A DNA stretch of 37,828 bases from an uncultured Fidelibacterota bacterium. GTDB lineage: Bacteria > Fidelibacterota > Marinisomatia > Marinisomatales > UBA1611. Shown here piece by piece: positions 8,748 through 16,812 of this stretch; within the stretch, counting starts at the first letter, position 1, and each line of letters opens with the position of its first letter. The DNA lies in the NCBI GenBank assembly GCA_902562835.1, contig CACEUX010000017.1, forward strand, positions 1-37,828. Direction: 5' to 3'. The position numbers were made by a program, and so were the translations under genes. The notes beneath the pieces are model-generated. The model had not been told where the DNA came from, ran no database searches, and saw only the letters and a program-made list of their open reading frames with translations.

Positions 8748-9191
8748 ATGGATATTATATTATTAAAAGATTATGATGGATTAGGAGAATCAGGGGATGT
8801 CGTTGCCGTAAAGCCAGGTTTTGCTAGAAACAAACTTATTCCAGAAGGTATAGCTTTACGAGCATCAAAGCGAAACATGGCAATCGCAGAAGAAAGAAAG
8901 ATGGTTAATAAAAACCGTCAAAAACGCCAAGAAGCTTCTAATGAAGCAATTTTAAAGCAATTATCAAAAACTGAAATCACTATTGAAGCTCAAGTTGGTG
9001 ATGAGGATAAAATGTTTGGATCTGTTACCGCATTGGATATACATAAGTCTCTTGAACAAAAGGGCGTCATTGTTGATCGTAATACCATACTTCTTGATGA
9101 GCCAATCAAAGCTCTGGGTATTTATCATGTTCCTGTACGTGTTGCTCCAGAATTGACAGGAGATATAAAAATATATGTAATTAAATCATAA
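8748..9191 (+). CDS. rplI: 50S ribosomal protein L9
   Basis: L9 bridges from the L1 base to neighbouring ribosomes. The 147-residue protein has the N-terminal domain with LLKDYDGLGESGDVVAVKPGFARNKL-type sequence (residues 4-29, the L9 signature), a charged connecting helix rich in Lys, Glu and Gln (about 42-75) and the C-terminal domain with DKMFGSVTALDI. It follows rpsR by three bases and is the last gene before a strong terminator, so it ends the operon. Confidence 0.97.
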   Translation: MDIILLKDYDGLGESGDVVAVKPGFARNKLIPEGIALRASKRNMAIAEERKMVNKNRQKRQEASNEAILKQLSKTEITIEAQVGDEDKMFGSVTALDIHKSLEQKGVIVDRNTILLDEPIKALGIYHVPVRVAPELTGDIKIYVIKS

Positions 9192-9212
9192 CTGATTTAT
9201 AAGCAATGTATA

Positions 9213-9257
9213 CCCTGCTGTTCTTTATAGTTTTTTATAAAGGCGCAGGGTTTTTTA
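9213..9257 (+). terminator. Rho-independent terminator after rplI
   Basis: CCCTGC at 9213-9218 pairs with GCAGGG at 9245-9250, and inside it CTTTATA pairs with TATAAAG. The stem is followed directly by TTTTTTATT. Position, 22 bases after the L9 stop, and structure both fit the end of the ribosomal-protein operon. Confidence 0.9.
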
Positions 9258-9284
9258 TTGCCACCCTTTTACTTGCAATATAAA
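9258..9284 (+). promoter_or_regulatory. Candidate priA promoter with a very short leader
   Basis: TATAAA at 9279-9284 lies ten bases before ATG 9295, and TTGCCA at 9258-9263 could be a -35 element, with a short 15-base spacer. A start site 6-7 bases past the -10 box would leave only about 3-4 bases before ATG. No Shine-Dalgarno sequence is present, so priA may be translated from a nearly leaderless mRNA. This rests on motif matching only. Confidence 0.4.
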
Positions 9285-9294
9285 CTCTTTTACC

Positions 9295-11532
9295 ATGTTT
9301 GCTGAAGTTGCTTTCCCTATATCAAACTTTCAAACCTTTACCTATGTGATTCCAAAAGGGCTAAAAAAAGGAATCCAGCTTGGTTCTAGGGTTCTTGCCC
9401 CTCTTGGCAAAAGAAATTGCCAAGGTATAATTATTAAAATCACGAGCAAGACTTCGTATCTTGGGAAAACTAAGGCAATTAATTCTCTTGTTGACGATGT
9501 CCCTGTTGTTACGCCAGAACTTTGGAAATTAATTTGCTGGATGAGTAGATATTATATGACGCCATTAGGTCAGGTTGCAAAAACAGTGTTGCCAAAACAA
9601 TTATCTACCAGATACAAGCCTCCGATGCGTTGGTATGTGCAGCCTGTGCCAGTTGTTGAAGATTCATTAATTATTTCCATCAAAAAAAAATACCCCAAGC
9701 AATTTAAGGTATATAATATAATTTGGAATTCGAATCATCCAATAAAGGTGTCCTCGCTGAAAGAGCATGCTTCAAGCCCAATCCAAATATGTAGGTCCTT
9801 AGAAAAACGCAAACTGGTCACACTGCTTAAGCAAGTTTCGTTGCCTGATGTATCAGGGTTCTCTTTTGAGCCCTTACATAAAAAGGTTGTTTTTAATCAA
9901 GACCAGGATGGTGTTGATAAGAAAATTATGGTAGCCTTAAAAAAACAAAAATTTTCTCCTTTTCTTCTACATGGGGTAACTGGCAGTGGTAAAACTGAAA
10001 TATATATTTCGGCAGTCCACTATTGCCTTTCTAAAAAACGTACGGCAATCATTCTACTCCCAGAAATATCTCTTACTCCTCAAATTGCAGGTCGTTTCAA
10101 GTCTGTTTTTGGAGATGCAATTGCATTGTGGCATTCTAAGTTATCTAAGAGCCAGAGATCATGGACATGGACCCAAATATGCAAGGGGAAATTCAAAGTT
10201 GTTATTGGGGCGAGAAGTGCAATATTTGCTCCCTTGAAAAATCTGGGTTTGGTTGTAGTAGATGAAGAACAAGAAGCTTCATTTCGCCAAGATTCACCTG
10301 CCCCTAGATATCATGCGAGAGATGTTGCTCTAATTCGTGCAAAATATGAAAATTCTGTTGCTATTCTATCTAGTGCTACTCCCAGCTTAGAGAGCTATCA
10401 TAATCATATTACAAAAAAAATAAAGTATTTACATCTGCCAAGGCGTTATGGTGGAGCAGAATACCCAACTGTCCATATAGTAGACATGATTGAATACCAA
10501 GAGGAGTCTGGCAAACATGACCAAGTAATCTCAGGCCTCTTGCAAGATAAAATAGAAGAAAGGCTAATTAATAAAGAACAAGTGCTTTTATTACAAAATC
10601 GACGTGGGTTTTCACCTGTAATCCGATGTGGTGATTGTGGTTCTATTAGAAATTGTCCACATTGTAACGTTACAATTAGCTATCATTTAAAAACCAATAA
10701 CTTGTTATGCCATTTTTGTGGTTTCACCGAATCTAAAGAAGGGAAAAAATGTCATGAATGTAAAAATTCGAATCTGTTATATTTTGGCACTGGTACGCAA
10801 AAAGTAGAATCAATAATGCAAGAGACATTCCCAAACGCATCTATTGCAAGGTTGGATATAGATACATCTTTAAGGGGCAATCATATGACATCAATTTTAA
10901 AATTATTTAATAATGGTGAAATTGATATCCTATTGGGGACCCAGATGATAGCCAAGGGTTTAGATTTCCCTAATGCTACTTTAGTTGGTATTATCAATGC
11001 TGATTTAGGTTTGCATTTACCAGACTTTAGAGTTGGTGAAAGAACTTTTCAGCTCATATATCAAGCCTCTGGTCGCGCAGGTAGAAGACAAAAACAAGGG
11101 GAGGTAGTCATTCAAACATTTTCTCCAAATAACTCCGTAATTAAACAAGCGGCAAGTCTCAATATGACGAAGTATTATAAAATCGCTTTAAAGGAAAGAG
11201 AGGAATTAAACTATCCTCCATTCAGCTGGTTATCAAAAATTGAAATTCTAGGGCCTGATAAGGGTAAAGTATCCCGCTTGTCGAGCAAAATACATAATGA
11301 GATTAAATGGAAATATAAAGGGCTTGAAATTCTAGGGCCTTCACCATGTTATCTTGAAAAGCTAAGAAATCAATTTCGTTTTCATATAGTTTTCAAATCT
11401 ATTAAAACCTTAGACCCTAATGGTAAAAAATTACATCAATTCCTCAATCTCAATTTCGCAGATATAAATAAAAGATTTAAACTAGGTCAAAATCGTATCA
11501 ATATAAATATAGACCCATTAAGTCTTATTTGA
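9295..11532 (+). CDS. priA: Primosomal replication-restart helicase PriA
   Basis: PriA reloads the replisome at stalled forks. The 745-residue protein has the N-terminal 3'-DNA-binding domain (1-105), a winged-helix segment, the superfamily 2 helicase core with Walker A GVTGSGKT (227-234), and a zinc-binding insertion with eight Cys in four pairs (445/448, 454/457, 472/475, 486/489). Later helicase motifs GTQMIAKGLDFPN and YQASGRAGR are clear. Motif II, normally DEEH in PriA, reads DEEQ at 323-326. The start ATG 9295 gives the usual N terminus (AEVAFPISNFQTFTY). The next gene begins five bases after the stop region. Confidence 0.97.
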   Translation: MFAEVAFPISNFQTFTYVIPKGLKKGIQLGSRVLAPLGKRNCQGIIIKITSKTSYLGKTKAINSLVDDVPVVTPELWKLICWMSRYYMTPLGQVAKTVLPKQLSTRYKPPMRWYVQPVPVVEDSLIISIKKKYPKQFKVYNIIWNSNHPIKVSSLKEHASSPIQICRSLEKRKLVTLLKQVSLPDVSGFSFEPLHKKVVFNQDQDGVDKKIMVALKKQKFSPFLLHGVTGSGKTEIYISAVHYCLSKKRTAIILLPEISLTPQIAGRFKSVFGDAIALWHSKLSKSQRSWTWTQICKGKFKVVIGARSAIFAPLKNLGLVVVDEEQEASFRQDSPAPRYHARDVALIRAKYENSVAILSSATPSLESYHNHITKKIKYLHLPRRYGGAEYPTVHIVDMIEYQEESGKHDQVISGLLQDKIEERLINKEQVLLLQNRRGFSPVIRCGDCGSIRNCPHCNVTISYHLKTNNLLCHFCGFTESKEGKKCHECKNSNLLYFGTGTQKVESIMQETFPNASIARLDIDTSLRGNHMTSILKLFNNGEIDILLGTQMIAKGLDFPNATLVGIINADLGLHLPDFRVGERTFQLIYQASGRAGRRQKQGEVVIQTFSPNNSVIKQAASLNMTKYYKIALKEREELNYPPFSWLSKIEILGPDKGKVSRLSSKIHNEIKWKYKGLEILGPSPCYLEKLRNQFRFHIVFKSIKTLDPNGKKLHQFLNLNFADINKRFKLGQNRININIDPLSLI

Positions 11533-11536
11533 TAAT

Positions 11537-12436
11537 ATGCTCAATCGCCTAAGATATAAAATTATAACTCTCTTTTTGTTGTGCCCTCTAGTGGCAAAAA
11601 CTGGATATCCAGCATTGGATGTTTTTACCTCTTCAATTCATTTAAGTATGGCCGGTGCCGGATATTTATACTCATCCCCGGTATCTGTAAAAAACAACCC
11701 ATCATCGGTATTTAAAAGATCATTTTCTGCGTCTTTAATTAAGTACCCAGCGTCAATTAGTGCCCAAAGTGCGGGTTTACAATTTGATTTTAAAAATGGT
11801 GGAGGTTCAATTTCTCTTCATAATATTAGTTATGGAACTTTCCAGGGATATGATGAAGATGCGCAATTAACGGGGATATATGGTTCTTCTGATACATGGT
11901 TAAGAACATCTTATAGAAGAAAAATACTTTTAGCGCCGATATATTATGGAGTTAGTTCGAGCCTTTATTCCTCCAACTATAATTCTCATAAAGTTAGACT
12001 TATAACTTTTGCCTTAGGCTTACATATAAAACTTAGCCAATATGGAACTGTCTTGGGTGTTTCTGCGCATAATTTTGGCAAACAATTTGAAGGTGCTAAA
12101 GTTGATTTTTTACCACAAGCGACTTTCAGCATATCTAAAAAACTTACCCATCTACCACTCACTCTATATTCTGATTTAATTTCATACAGCCAAGCTAAAA
12201 AGCTGGATTTATTTATTGGAAGTGATTTTAAAATAAATAAGAATATAAATATAAGAGTAGGGTCTTCTACCAGAAAGGTAAGCCATAATACCAATAAGGA
12301 CCTTATGAGTTCTTTATTAGGTGCTTCTGGAATGGGATTTGGTTATAAAAGTGAAAACATTTTTATCCATTATGGCTTCTTCATGCATGGTACAACGGCT
12401 TTTGTTCAAGGATTAGAAATTGGAACAGATATATGA
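11537..12436 (+). CDS. PorV/PorQ-like outer-membrane beta-barrel protein
   Basis: The 299-residue protein starts with a hydrophobic signal-like segment (IITLFLLCPLVAKT) and continues as alternating short strands with Tyr, Ser and Gly, as in an outer-membrane barrel. The early segment SSIHLSMAGAGY followed by SVKNNPSSV resembles the ARAxAMGGA...NPA start of the PorV/PorQ (UPF0164-like) family. These proteins act in type IX secretion in Bacteroidetes, and related barrels of unknown role occur elsewhere. It overlaps the lipase gene by 4 nt (ATGA), pointing to a joint function in export or surface attachment of the lipase. Family assignment is moderate, function is inferred. Confidence 0.6.
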   Translation: MLNRLRYKIITLFLLCPLVAKTGYPALDVFTSSIHLSMAGAGYLYSSPVSVKNNPSSVFKRSFSASLIKYPASISAQSAGLQFDFKNGGGSISLHNISYGTFQGYDEDAQLTGIYGSSDTWLRTSYRRKILLAPIYYGVSSSLYSSNYNSHKVRLITFALGLHIKLSQYGTVLGVSAHNFGKQFEGAKVDFLPQATFSISKKLTHLPLTLYSDLISYSQAKKLDLFIGSDFKINKNINIRVGSSTRKVSHNTNKDLMSSLLGASGMGFGYKSENIFIHYGFFMHGTTAFVQGLEIGTDI

Positions 12437-13632
12437 TTTTTAGGGTTCTTTTTATTTTTGGATTATTGAGTGCCCAAAATAATTATCCAATTGTATTGAT
12501 TCATGGATTTATGGGTTGGGGAAGTGATGAAATGGGAGATTATAATTATTGGGGGGGAAAAAAAGATTTTATTAAATCATTAGAAAGCCAAGGGCACCTT
12601 GTATTTGAATTGTCTTTAGGCCCTGTATCGTCTAATTGGGAAAGAGCAATTGAGGCTTATTACCAATTAAAAGGCGGGCAAGTAGATTATGGAAAAGCTC
12701 ATTCAGAAAAATATAATCTAATCCAAAGGCCACCAGGTAAATCATATGATGGGTTATACAAAAATTGGGACCAGGATCATCCAATTCATATTATAGCCCA
12801 CAGTATGGGTGGGCAAACAGCTAGAATGCTTCAATTTTTATTGACCAATGTGATATTTTATGACGAAAGTTCTGACTTTAAAGAAAAATCTATCCTTTTA
12901 GGAGGCCAACAAAACAATATGATAAAAAGTATAACTAGTATCTCCACACCTCACAATGGGACAACCCTAGCAGAAATAGTTACTAAAACTGTTCCATTTA
13001 TTCAATATTTTGTCGGTTTAGCCGGGGTTGTTGGTACAGATTTCTATGATTTTGACTTAGGTCAGTGGGGCTTCCTTAGAAAAAATAATGAAGGTTGGTT
13101 AAATTATATGAATCGTATGCGAACACATAAGGCATGGGGGACAAAGAATATTAGTTCTTGGGAATTAGGCTTAGATGGGTCAAAAGAATTAAATGCTTTT
13201 TTACAAGCCTCACCAGAAGTGTTTTATTTTTCTTTTGTTACATCAACAACAAATAAAAAGGAAGGGTCCTTTTTCCATCACCCGGTTGATGAAACATCAA
13301 TATTAATAAAGACACGATCAAAAATAATTGGCTCTAGAGCTGGCTATTGGAGCGATGGAGAACAAACAGATTCTTCATGGTTTGAAAATGATGGGATAGT
13401 TAATTCAGTTTCAATGTACGGGCCAAGTACAGGAATTAATGGGCCCGACCCCATTGTTCAGTACGAAGAGACAGAATTACTTATACCTGGTCAATGGTAC
13501 TGGACTAAAATATTAGAAATGGATCATTGGAGTATTATAGGTCACTTAGGAGATAATAGAAGAATTACTCAAGCTGAAGAGATTTTAATTAAGCACGCAG
13601 AAAAGTTAAGAAGTCTCCCTATGAATGAGTGA
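12433..13632 (+). CDS. Secreted triacylglycerol lipase, family I.5 (Geobacillus/Staphylococcus type)
   Basis: The 399-residue protein is an alpha/beta hydrolase closely patterned on the large Gram-positive lipases. It has a short signal sequence (cut probably after SAQ, residue 15), PIVLIHGFMGWG with the oxyanion region, GPVSSNWERA and GGQVDYGKAH. The nucleophile Ser124 sits in AHSMGG, the acid Asp320 in ENDGIVNSVSM and the catalytic His365 in MDHWSIIGH. The zinc-site Asp of that family is matched in YDFDLGQWG, but one of the two zinc His appears replaced. No type IX sorting domain follows; the protein ends soon after the catalytic His. It likely cleaves lipids or esters outside the cytoplasm. 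Confidence 0.88.
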   Translation: MIFRVLFIFGLLSAQNNYPIVLIHGFMGWGSDEMGDYNYWGGKKDFIKSLESQGHLVFELSLGPVSSNWERAIEAYYQLKGGQVDYGKAHSEKYNLIQRPPGKSYDGLYKNWDQDHPIHIIAHSMGGQTARMLQFLLTNVIFYDESSDFKEKSILLGGQQNNMIKSITSISTPHNGTTLAEIVTKTVPFIQYFVGLAGVVGTDFYDFDLGQWGFLRKNNEGWLNYMNRMRTHKAWGTKNISSWELGLDGSKELNAFLQASPEVFYFSFVTSTTNKKEGSFFHHPVDETSILIKTRSKIIGSRAGYWSDGEQTDSSWFENDGIVNSVSMYGPSTGINGPDPIVQYEETELLIPGQWYWTKILEMDHWSIIGHLGDNRRITQAEEILIKHAEKLRSLPMNE

Positions 13633-13646
13633 TTATAGTCTAGATA

Positions 13647-13663
13647 ATTTGTAATATACAAAT
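13647..13663 (+). promoter_or_regulatory. Perfect palindrome abutting the marR start, likely autoregulatory operator
   Basis: ATTTGTA-ATA-TACAAAT is a perfect 7+3+7 inverted repeat ending on the base before ATG 13664. MarR proteins bind palindromes of this size, often their own promoter. TAATAT inside it (13652-13657) could be a -10 box, giving a leaderless transcript; no ribosome-binding site fits between it and the start. Operator role is inferred from position and symmetry. Confidence 0.6.
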
Positions 13664-14086
13664 ATGAATTATGGGGAAATACTTAGCTTATTCTTAATCG
13701 ACTTAAATAGTCTTTTCAGAAAAAATATTAAGATAGGGGACGCTTCCTTCCAACAATTAATCGCTTTATCTATTATACCATCAGCTGGAATTGAAATGAC
13801 TCCATTGGCAAAAAAGATTGGAATTGATAACAGTACTTTAACTCGCTTAATAACAAGATTAGAAAAAAACGGGTGGGTTAAGAGGGAGGTATCTCATAAT
13901 GACAAAAGAGTTATAAACGTAACGTTAACGAAAACAGGCAATAGGTTGCAAAATGATCTTGAAAAGCAATATGAAAAAATAGGTGATAGGATTGAGCAGT
14001 TAGTTGACCCATTAGAAAGGCAGACTACTATCCAGCATATTCAATCTTTACATTGGATATTGTTGAAGATGATTTTAAATAATTAA
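13664..14086 (+). CDS. MarR-family transcriptional regulator
   Basis: A 140-residue winged-helix protein with the MarR layout: an N-terminal helix for dimerisation, the recognition part MTPLAKKIGIDNSTLTRLIT (45-64), then the wing GWVKREVSHNDKRVINVTLT with the conserved DxR, and C-terminal helices. MarR dimers repress genes until a small ligand or redox signal releases them. It follows the lipase by 31 bases that hold a palindrome, so it probably controls itself; whether it also controls the lipase pair or mutY downstream (10-base gap) cannot be told. Confidence 0.88.
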   Translation: MNYGEILSLFLIDLNSLFRKNIKIGDASFQQLIALSIIPSAGIEMTPLAKKIGIDNSTLTRLITRLEKNGWVKREVSHNDKRVINVTLTKTGNRLQNDLEKQYEKIGDRIEQLVDPLERQTTIQHIQSLHWILLKMILNN

Positions 14087-14096
14087 TAATTGTATA

Positions 14097-15158
14097 ATGC
14101 AAATAAAAATTAAAAATCCATTACTCCATTGGTACAATAATAATAAAAGGACACTCCCATTTCGAGAAACTAAAGACCCGTATAAGATTTGGGTTTCAGA
14201 GGTGATGTTACAACAGACACAAGTTAAGACAGTTATCCCTTTTTATAACCGATGGGTAAAAGAGTACCCAACCTTAAAATCTGCAGCAGATGCTAGCCTT
14301 GACAAATTATTAAAACTTTGGGAAGGACTTGGTTATTATGGCCGTTGTCGAAATTTTCACAAAGCCTTGAAAATCGTAGAGGAAAAGTACGAAGGTGAAA
14401 TTCCAAATAATTTCGATGAATTTTTAAACTTGCCTGGAGTAGGGGAATATACAGCTGGGGCTGTTTTATCTATTGCATACCAAAAATGTATTCCGGCCAT
14501 TGATGGAAATGTCACAAGAGTTATGGCTCGAATTCTAGGTATTAAAAATCTAACAACTAAAAATCAAAAGAGATTGAAAAGGAATGTTCAAAAACTAATT
14601 CCAACAATAGACCCGGGTAATTTTAATCAAGGATTAATGGAACTAGGTGCATTAATTTGTATCCCAATCAATCCTGCATGTGAAATATGCCCACTATCTA
14701 ATCTTTGTAAAGCATATAAATACAAGGAACCAGCATTATATCCTCATAAAAAGAAAAAAAAGGTGAAGCCACATTATACAGTAGTTGCCGGTATAATCTG
14801 GAGGGATGATAAATTTTTCATACAACAAAGAGATGAAAATGCTATGCTTGGTGGTCTATGGGAATTCCCAGGTGGTAAAGTAGAAAATGGAGAATCTTTA
14901 GAAGATGCGCTAAGTCGCGAGATTAAAGAAGAATGTAATATTGTCCCGATAATCAAAAAAAAGGTAGGGTCTGTAAAACACTCTTATTCCCATTTTTCTA
15001 TTTCTTTTCACTGTTTTCATTGTATTGAAAATGGTCAGACTATTAATCACTCAAATAGAAGAACATGGATTACTCTTAATGAGATAGGATCATTTACATT
15101 CCCAAAAGCTAATCATAAGATTTTCTCTTTGATTAATGAGACAGAGCTTCATGTATAA
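14097..15158 (+). CDS. mutY: A/G-specific adenine DNA glycosylase MutY with C-terminal Nudix domain
   Basis: MutY removes adenine mispaired with 8-oxoguanine. The 353-residue protein has catalytic Glu35 in SEVMLQQTQV, the helix-hairpin-helix LPGVGEYTAGA (112-122), Asp136 in IDGNVTRVMAR and the 4Fe-4S cluster Cys188-x6-Cys195-x2-Cys198-x5-Cys204. The C-terminal 8-oxoG-recognition domain (from about 226) keeps a nearly complete Nudix box starting GKVENGE (260-266) and ending REIKEEC, with Asn in place of the last Gly. Many MutY proteins have a decayed box here. It heads a mutY-plsC-doxX run. Confidence 0.96.
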   Translation: MQIKIKNPLLHWYNNNKRTLPFRETKDPYKIWVSEVMLQQTQVKTVIPFYNRWVKEYPTLKSAADASLDKLLKLWEGLGYYGRCRNFHKALKIVEEKYEGEIPNNFDEFLNLPGVGEYTAGAVLSIAYQKCIPAIDGNVTRVMARILGIKNLTTKNQKRLKRNVQKLIPTIDPGNFNQGLMELGALICIPINPACEICPLSNLCKAYKYKEPALYPHKKKKKVKPHYTVVAGIIWRDDKFFIQQRDENAMLGGLWEFPGGKVENGESLEDALSREIKEECNIVPIIKKKVGSVKHSYSHFSISFHCFHCIENGQTINHSNRRTWITLNEIGSFTFPKANHKIFSLINETELHV

Positions 15159-15858
15159 AACGATTTTCTCACTATTTGCATGGCCCATTTGGTACTTAAT
15201 TTTCATTCCATCGTTAATCTTTCTTTTTATTCCAATTCTTATCATACCTCGTGATAAATTTTATATAATAGTCCGCCCTATATGCTGGATGTGGTGTTTT
15301 TTTGCTGGTCAATGGCTTAAAAAAGAAAATGATCCACCGCCAATTAATGGACAGCCATACTTATATCTTTTTAATCATGTATCAATGTTCGATCAGTTTA
15401 TGATTGGGGCGTACATTGGGCACTATATAACAGCAGTTGGTGCTAAAGAAATATTTCAATACCCAATTTTCGGTCAACTTATAACTTTATATGGTGGTGT
15501 GCCCATAATCCGGACACATTTAAAATCCGCTCTGAAAAGTTTACAATATGTTGAGGAAGCAATTAATAAAGGAGTCTCATTTATTATCGCACCAGAAGGA
15601 ACTCGTACCTTAACCGGAGAATTAAGCCCTTTCAAAAAAGGTCCGTTTCATTTAGCAAAAAATACTGGCATTACAATTGTTCCGATAGCATTAATTGGAG
15701 GATTAGAGGCTAAAAGCAAGAATGATTGGAGGTTAAAACCAGGGATTTTAACAACCCGTTTTGGACTTCCAATAACCCAAGAAGAATATGAGCATCTTCA
15801 GGTTGAAGAGATAAGTGATCTAGTGCGTGAAAAAATAGAAGATTTAAAAAAAGCATGA
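15151..15858 (+). CDS. plsC: 1-acyl-sn-glycerol-3-phosphate acyltransferase PlsC
   Basis: PlsC acylates lysophosphatidic acid to phosphatidic acid at the inner membrane. Two hydrophobic segments (residues 3-32 of the protein from ATG 15151) precede the acyltransferase motif NHVSMFDQF with His76 and Asp81 (HX4D). The second block PEGTRTLTGELSPFKKG and the later ITIVPIALIGG match family motifs. I chose ATG 15151, overlapping mutY by 8 nt; an in-frame ATG at 15136 would add five residues. It ends in an ATGA junction with the doxX region. Confidence 0.9.
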   Translation: MYKTIFSLFAWPIWYLIFIPSLIFLFIPILIIPRDKFYIIVRPICWMWCFFAGQWLKKENDPPPINGQPYLYLFNHVSMFDQFMIGAYIGHYITAVGAKEIFQYPIFGQLITLYGGVPIIRTHLKSALKSLQYVEEAINKGVSFIIAPEGTRTLTGELSPFKKGPFHLAKNTGITIVPIALIGGLEAKSKNDWRLKPGILTTRFGLPITQEEYEHLQVEEISDLVREKIEDLKKA

Positions 15859-15866
15859 GGTGTTTT

Positions 15867-16376
15867 ATGAAAAAATCAAATCCAGTGACTTTTGTAATAT
15901 TGTTTATACAAACAATTATTTATGGACAAGGCCCTTCAGTAGCTGAGCGTTATGGTGATAGAATAGAATTGCTAGGAATCCCATTTAAAGACCCCTTGGT
16001 GCTTTGCCAAATTTTAATAGCTATATTTATATCAATTGCTTTTATGCAATCAGGATTAGATAAAATTTTAGATCGTAAAGGCAATCTTGAATTTTTCAAA
16101 GCCCATTTTGCCAATACTATTTTTAAGAACTTTACTACATTATTATTGTCCATTTTAACTATTTTAGAATTAATCGGCGGACTAATGCTCATATATGGTA
16201 TATATTTTGCCTTTGCCTATAGAACAACATTATGGATCTTTTATGGGTTCGTCGTATTAGCATTAACTCTTACTTTTTTATTTGCAGGCCAGCGTATTTC
16301 TAAAGACTATTTAGGGGCAGCAGATTTAGTCCCATATTTTATTTTAATTATCCTTGGTATTATGAGTATGTACTGA
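15867..16376 (+). CDS. DoxX-family membrane protein
   Basis: A 169-residue protein with an N-terminal hydrophobic stretch and about four membrane helices. The segment SIAFMQSGLDKILDRKGNLEFFKAHF followed by LLLSILTILELIGGLMLI matches the DoxX family pattern (F..SG..K..., then ILE..GG). DoxX-like proteins are linked to thiosulfate or redox chemistry in a few cases, but most are unassigned. I chose ATG 15867, which has a GAGG site six bases upstream, rather than ATG 15855. The N-terminal segment ends YGQG and could be a signal peptide. Specific function unknown. Confidence 0.7.
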   Translation: MKKSNPVTFVILFIQTIIYGQGPSVAERYGDRIELLGIPFKDPLVLCQILIAIFISIAFMQSGLDKILDRKGNLEFFKAHFANTIFKNFTTLLLSILTILELIGGLMLIYGIYFAFAYRTTLWIFYGFVVLALTLTFLFAGQRISKDYLGAADLVPYFILIILGIMSMY

Positions 16377-16452
16377 TTATTTTATTTGAGAAATAATGAG
16401 ACTTATTCAATTTCAAACTACCATAAAACCAAACACTCTTATTTATTGAATT

Positions 16453-16812
16453 ATGAAAAATGAATCCCTTTCGAGCACCACTATCTTACTAACTGTTAAC
16501 ATTTTATTAGTTTTAATAGGCCTATTCCTAATGAACAAAAGAATCTTGTCAAGTGATGAGAAATCTGATTCTTTACAAACAAAAGTTGATCAAATTGAGA
16601 CGCAGCTGGATGTTTTAATTGATGATGCAAAAACAGCAAAAGAGAAAGTAATTGTTGCAAATGAGGATTTCATTCAACTAAGCAACTCTATGGCAGTGAA
16701 TGATAAAATTCTTAAAAACTTAAATAGTGAGATTAAAGGTGCTGTAAAAGAGATAAAAGAAGTGAAGAATATGACAGAACTTCAAAATAGGAAATTATAT
16801 ATTTCAGAATAA
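16453..16812 (+). CDS. Small single-pass membrane protein with coiled coil, unknown function
   Basis: I do not recognise this 119-residue protein. It has one membrane helix (TILLTVNILLVLIGLFLM, residues 9-27) and then a charged, heptad-like region with many Lys, Asp, Glu and Ile/Leu (about 38-110) that should form a coiled coil. Such a layout fits a membrane-anchored scaffold or an LPS/division accessory factor, but nothing more can be said. It lies 76 bases after doxX. Its 3' end overlaps the convergent kinase gene by 9 bases. Base composition is like its neighbours. Confidence 0.65.
   Translation: MKNESLSSTTILLTVNILLVLIGLFLMNKRILSSDEKSDSLQTKVDQIETQLDVLIDDAKTAKEKVIVANEDFIQLSNSMAVNDKILKNLNSEIKGAVKEIKEVKNMTELQNRKLYISE

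Noticed and set aside
11537-13632. Type IX secretion system locus
   Set aside because: Only a PorV/PorQ-like barrel is present. No gliding/Por core genes are seen and the lipase has no C-terminal sorting domain, so I do not call a secretion system here.
16376-16397. AT-rich hairpin ATTATTT/AAATAAT after doxX as a terminator
   Set aside because: The stem is only 7 A/T pairs with an 8-base loop and no T run; too weak to call.
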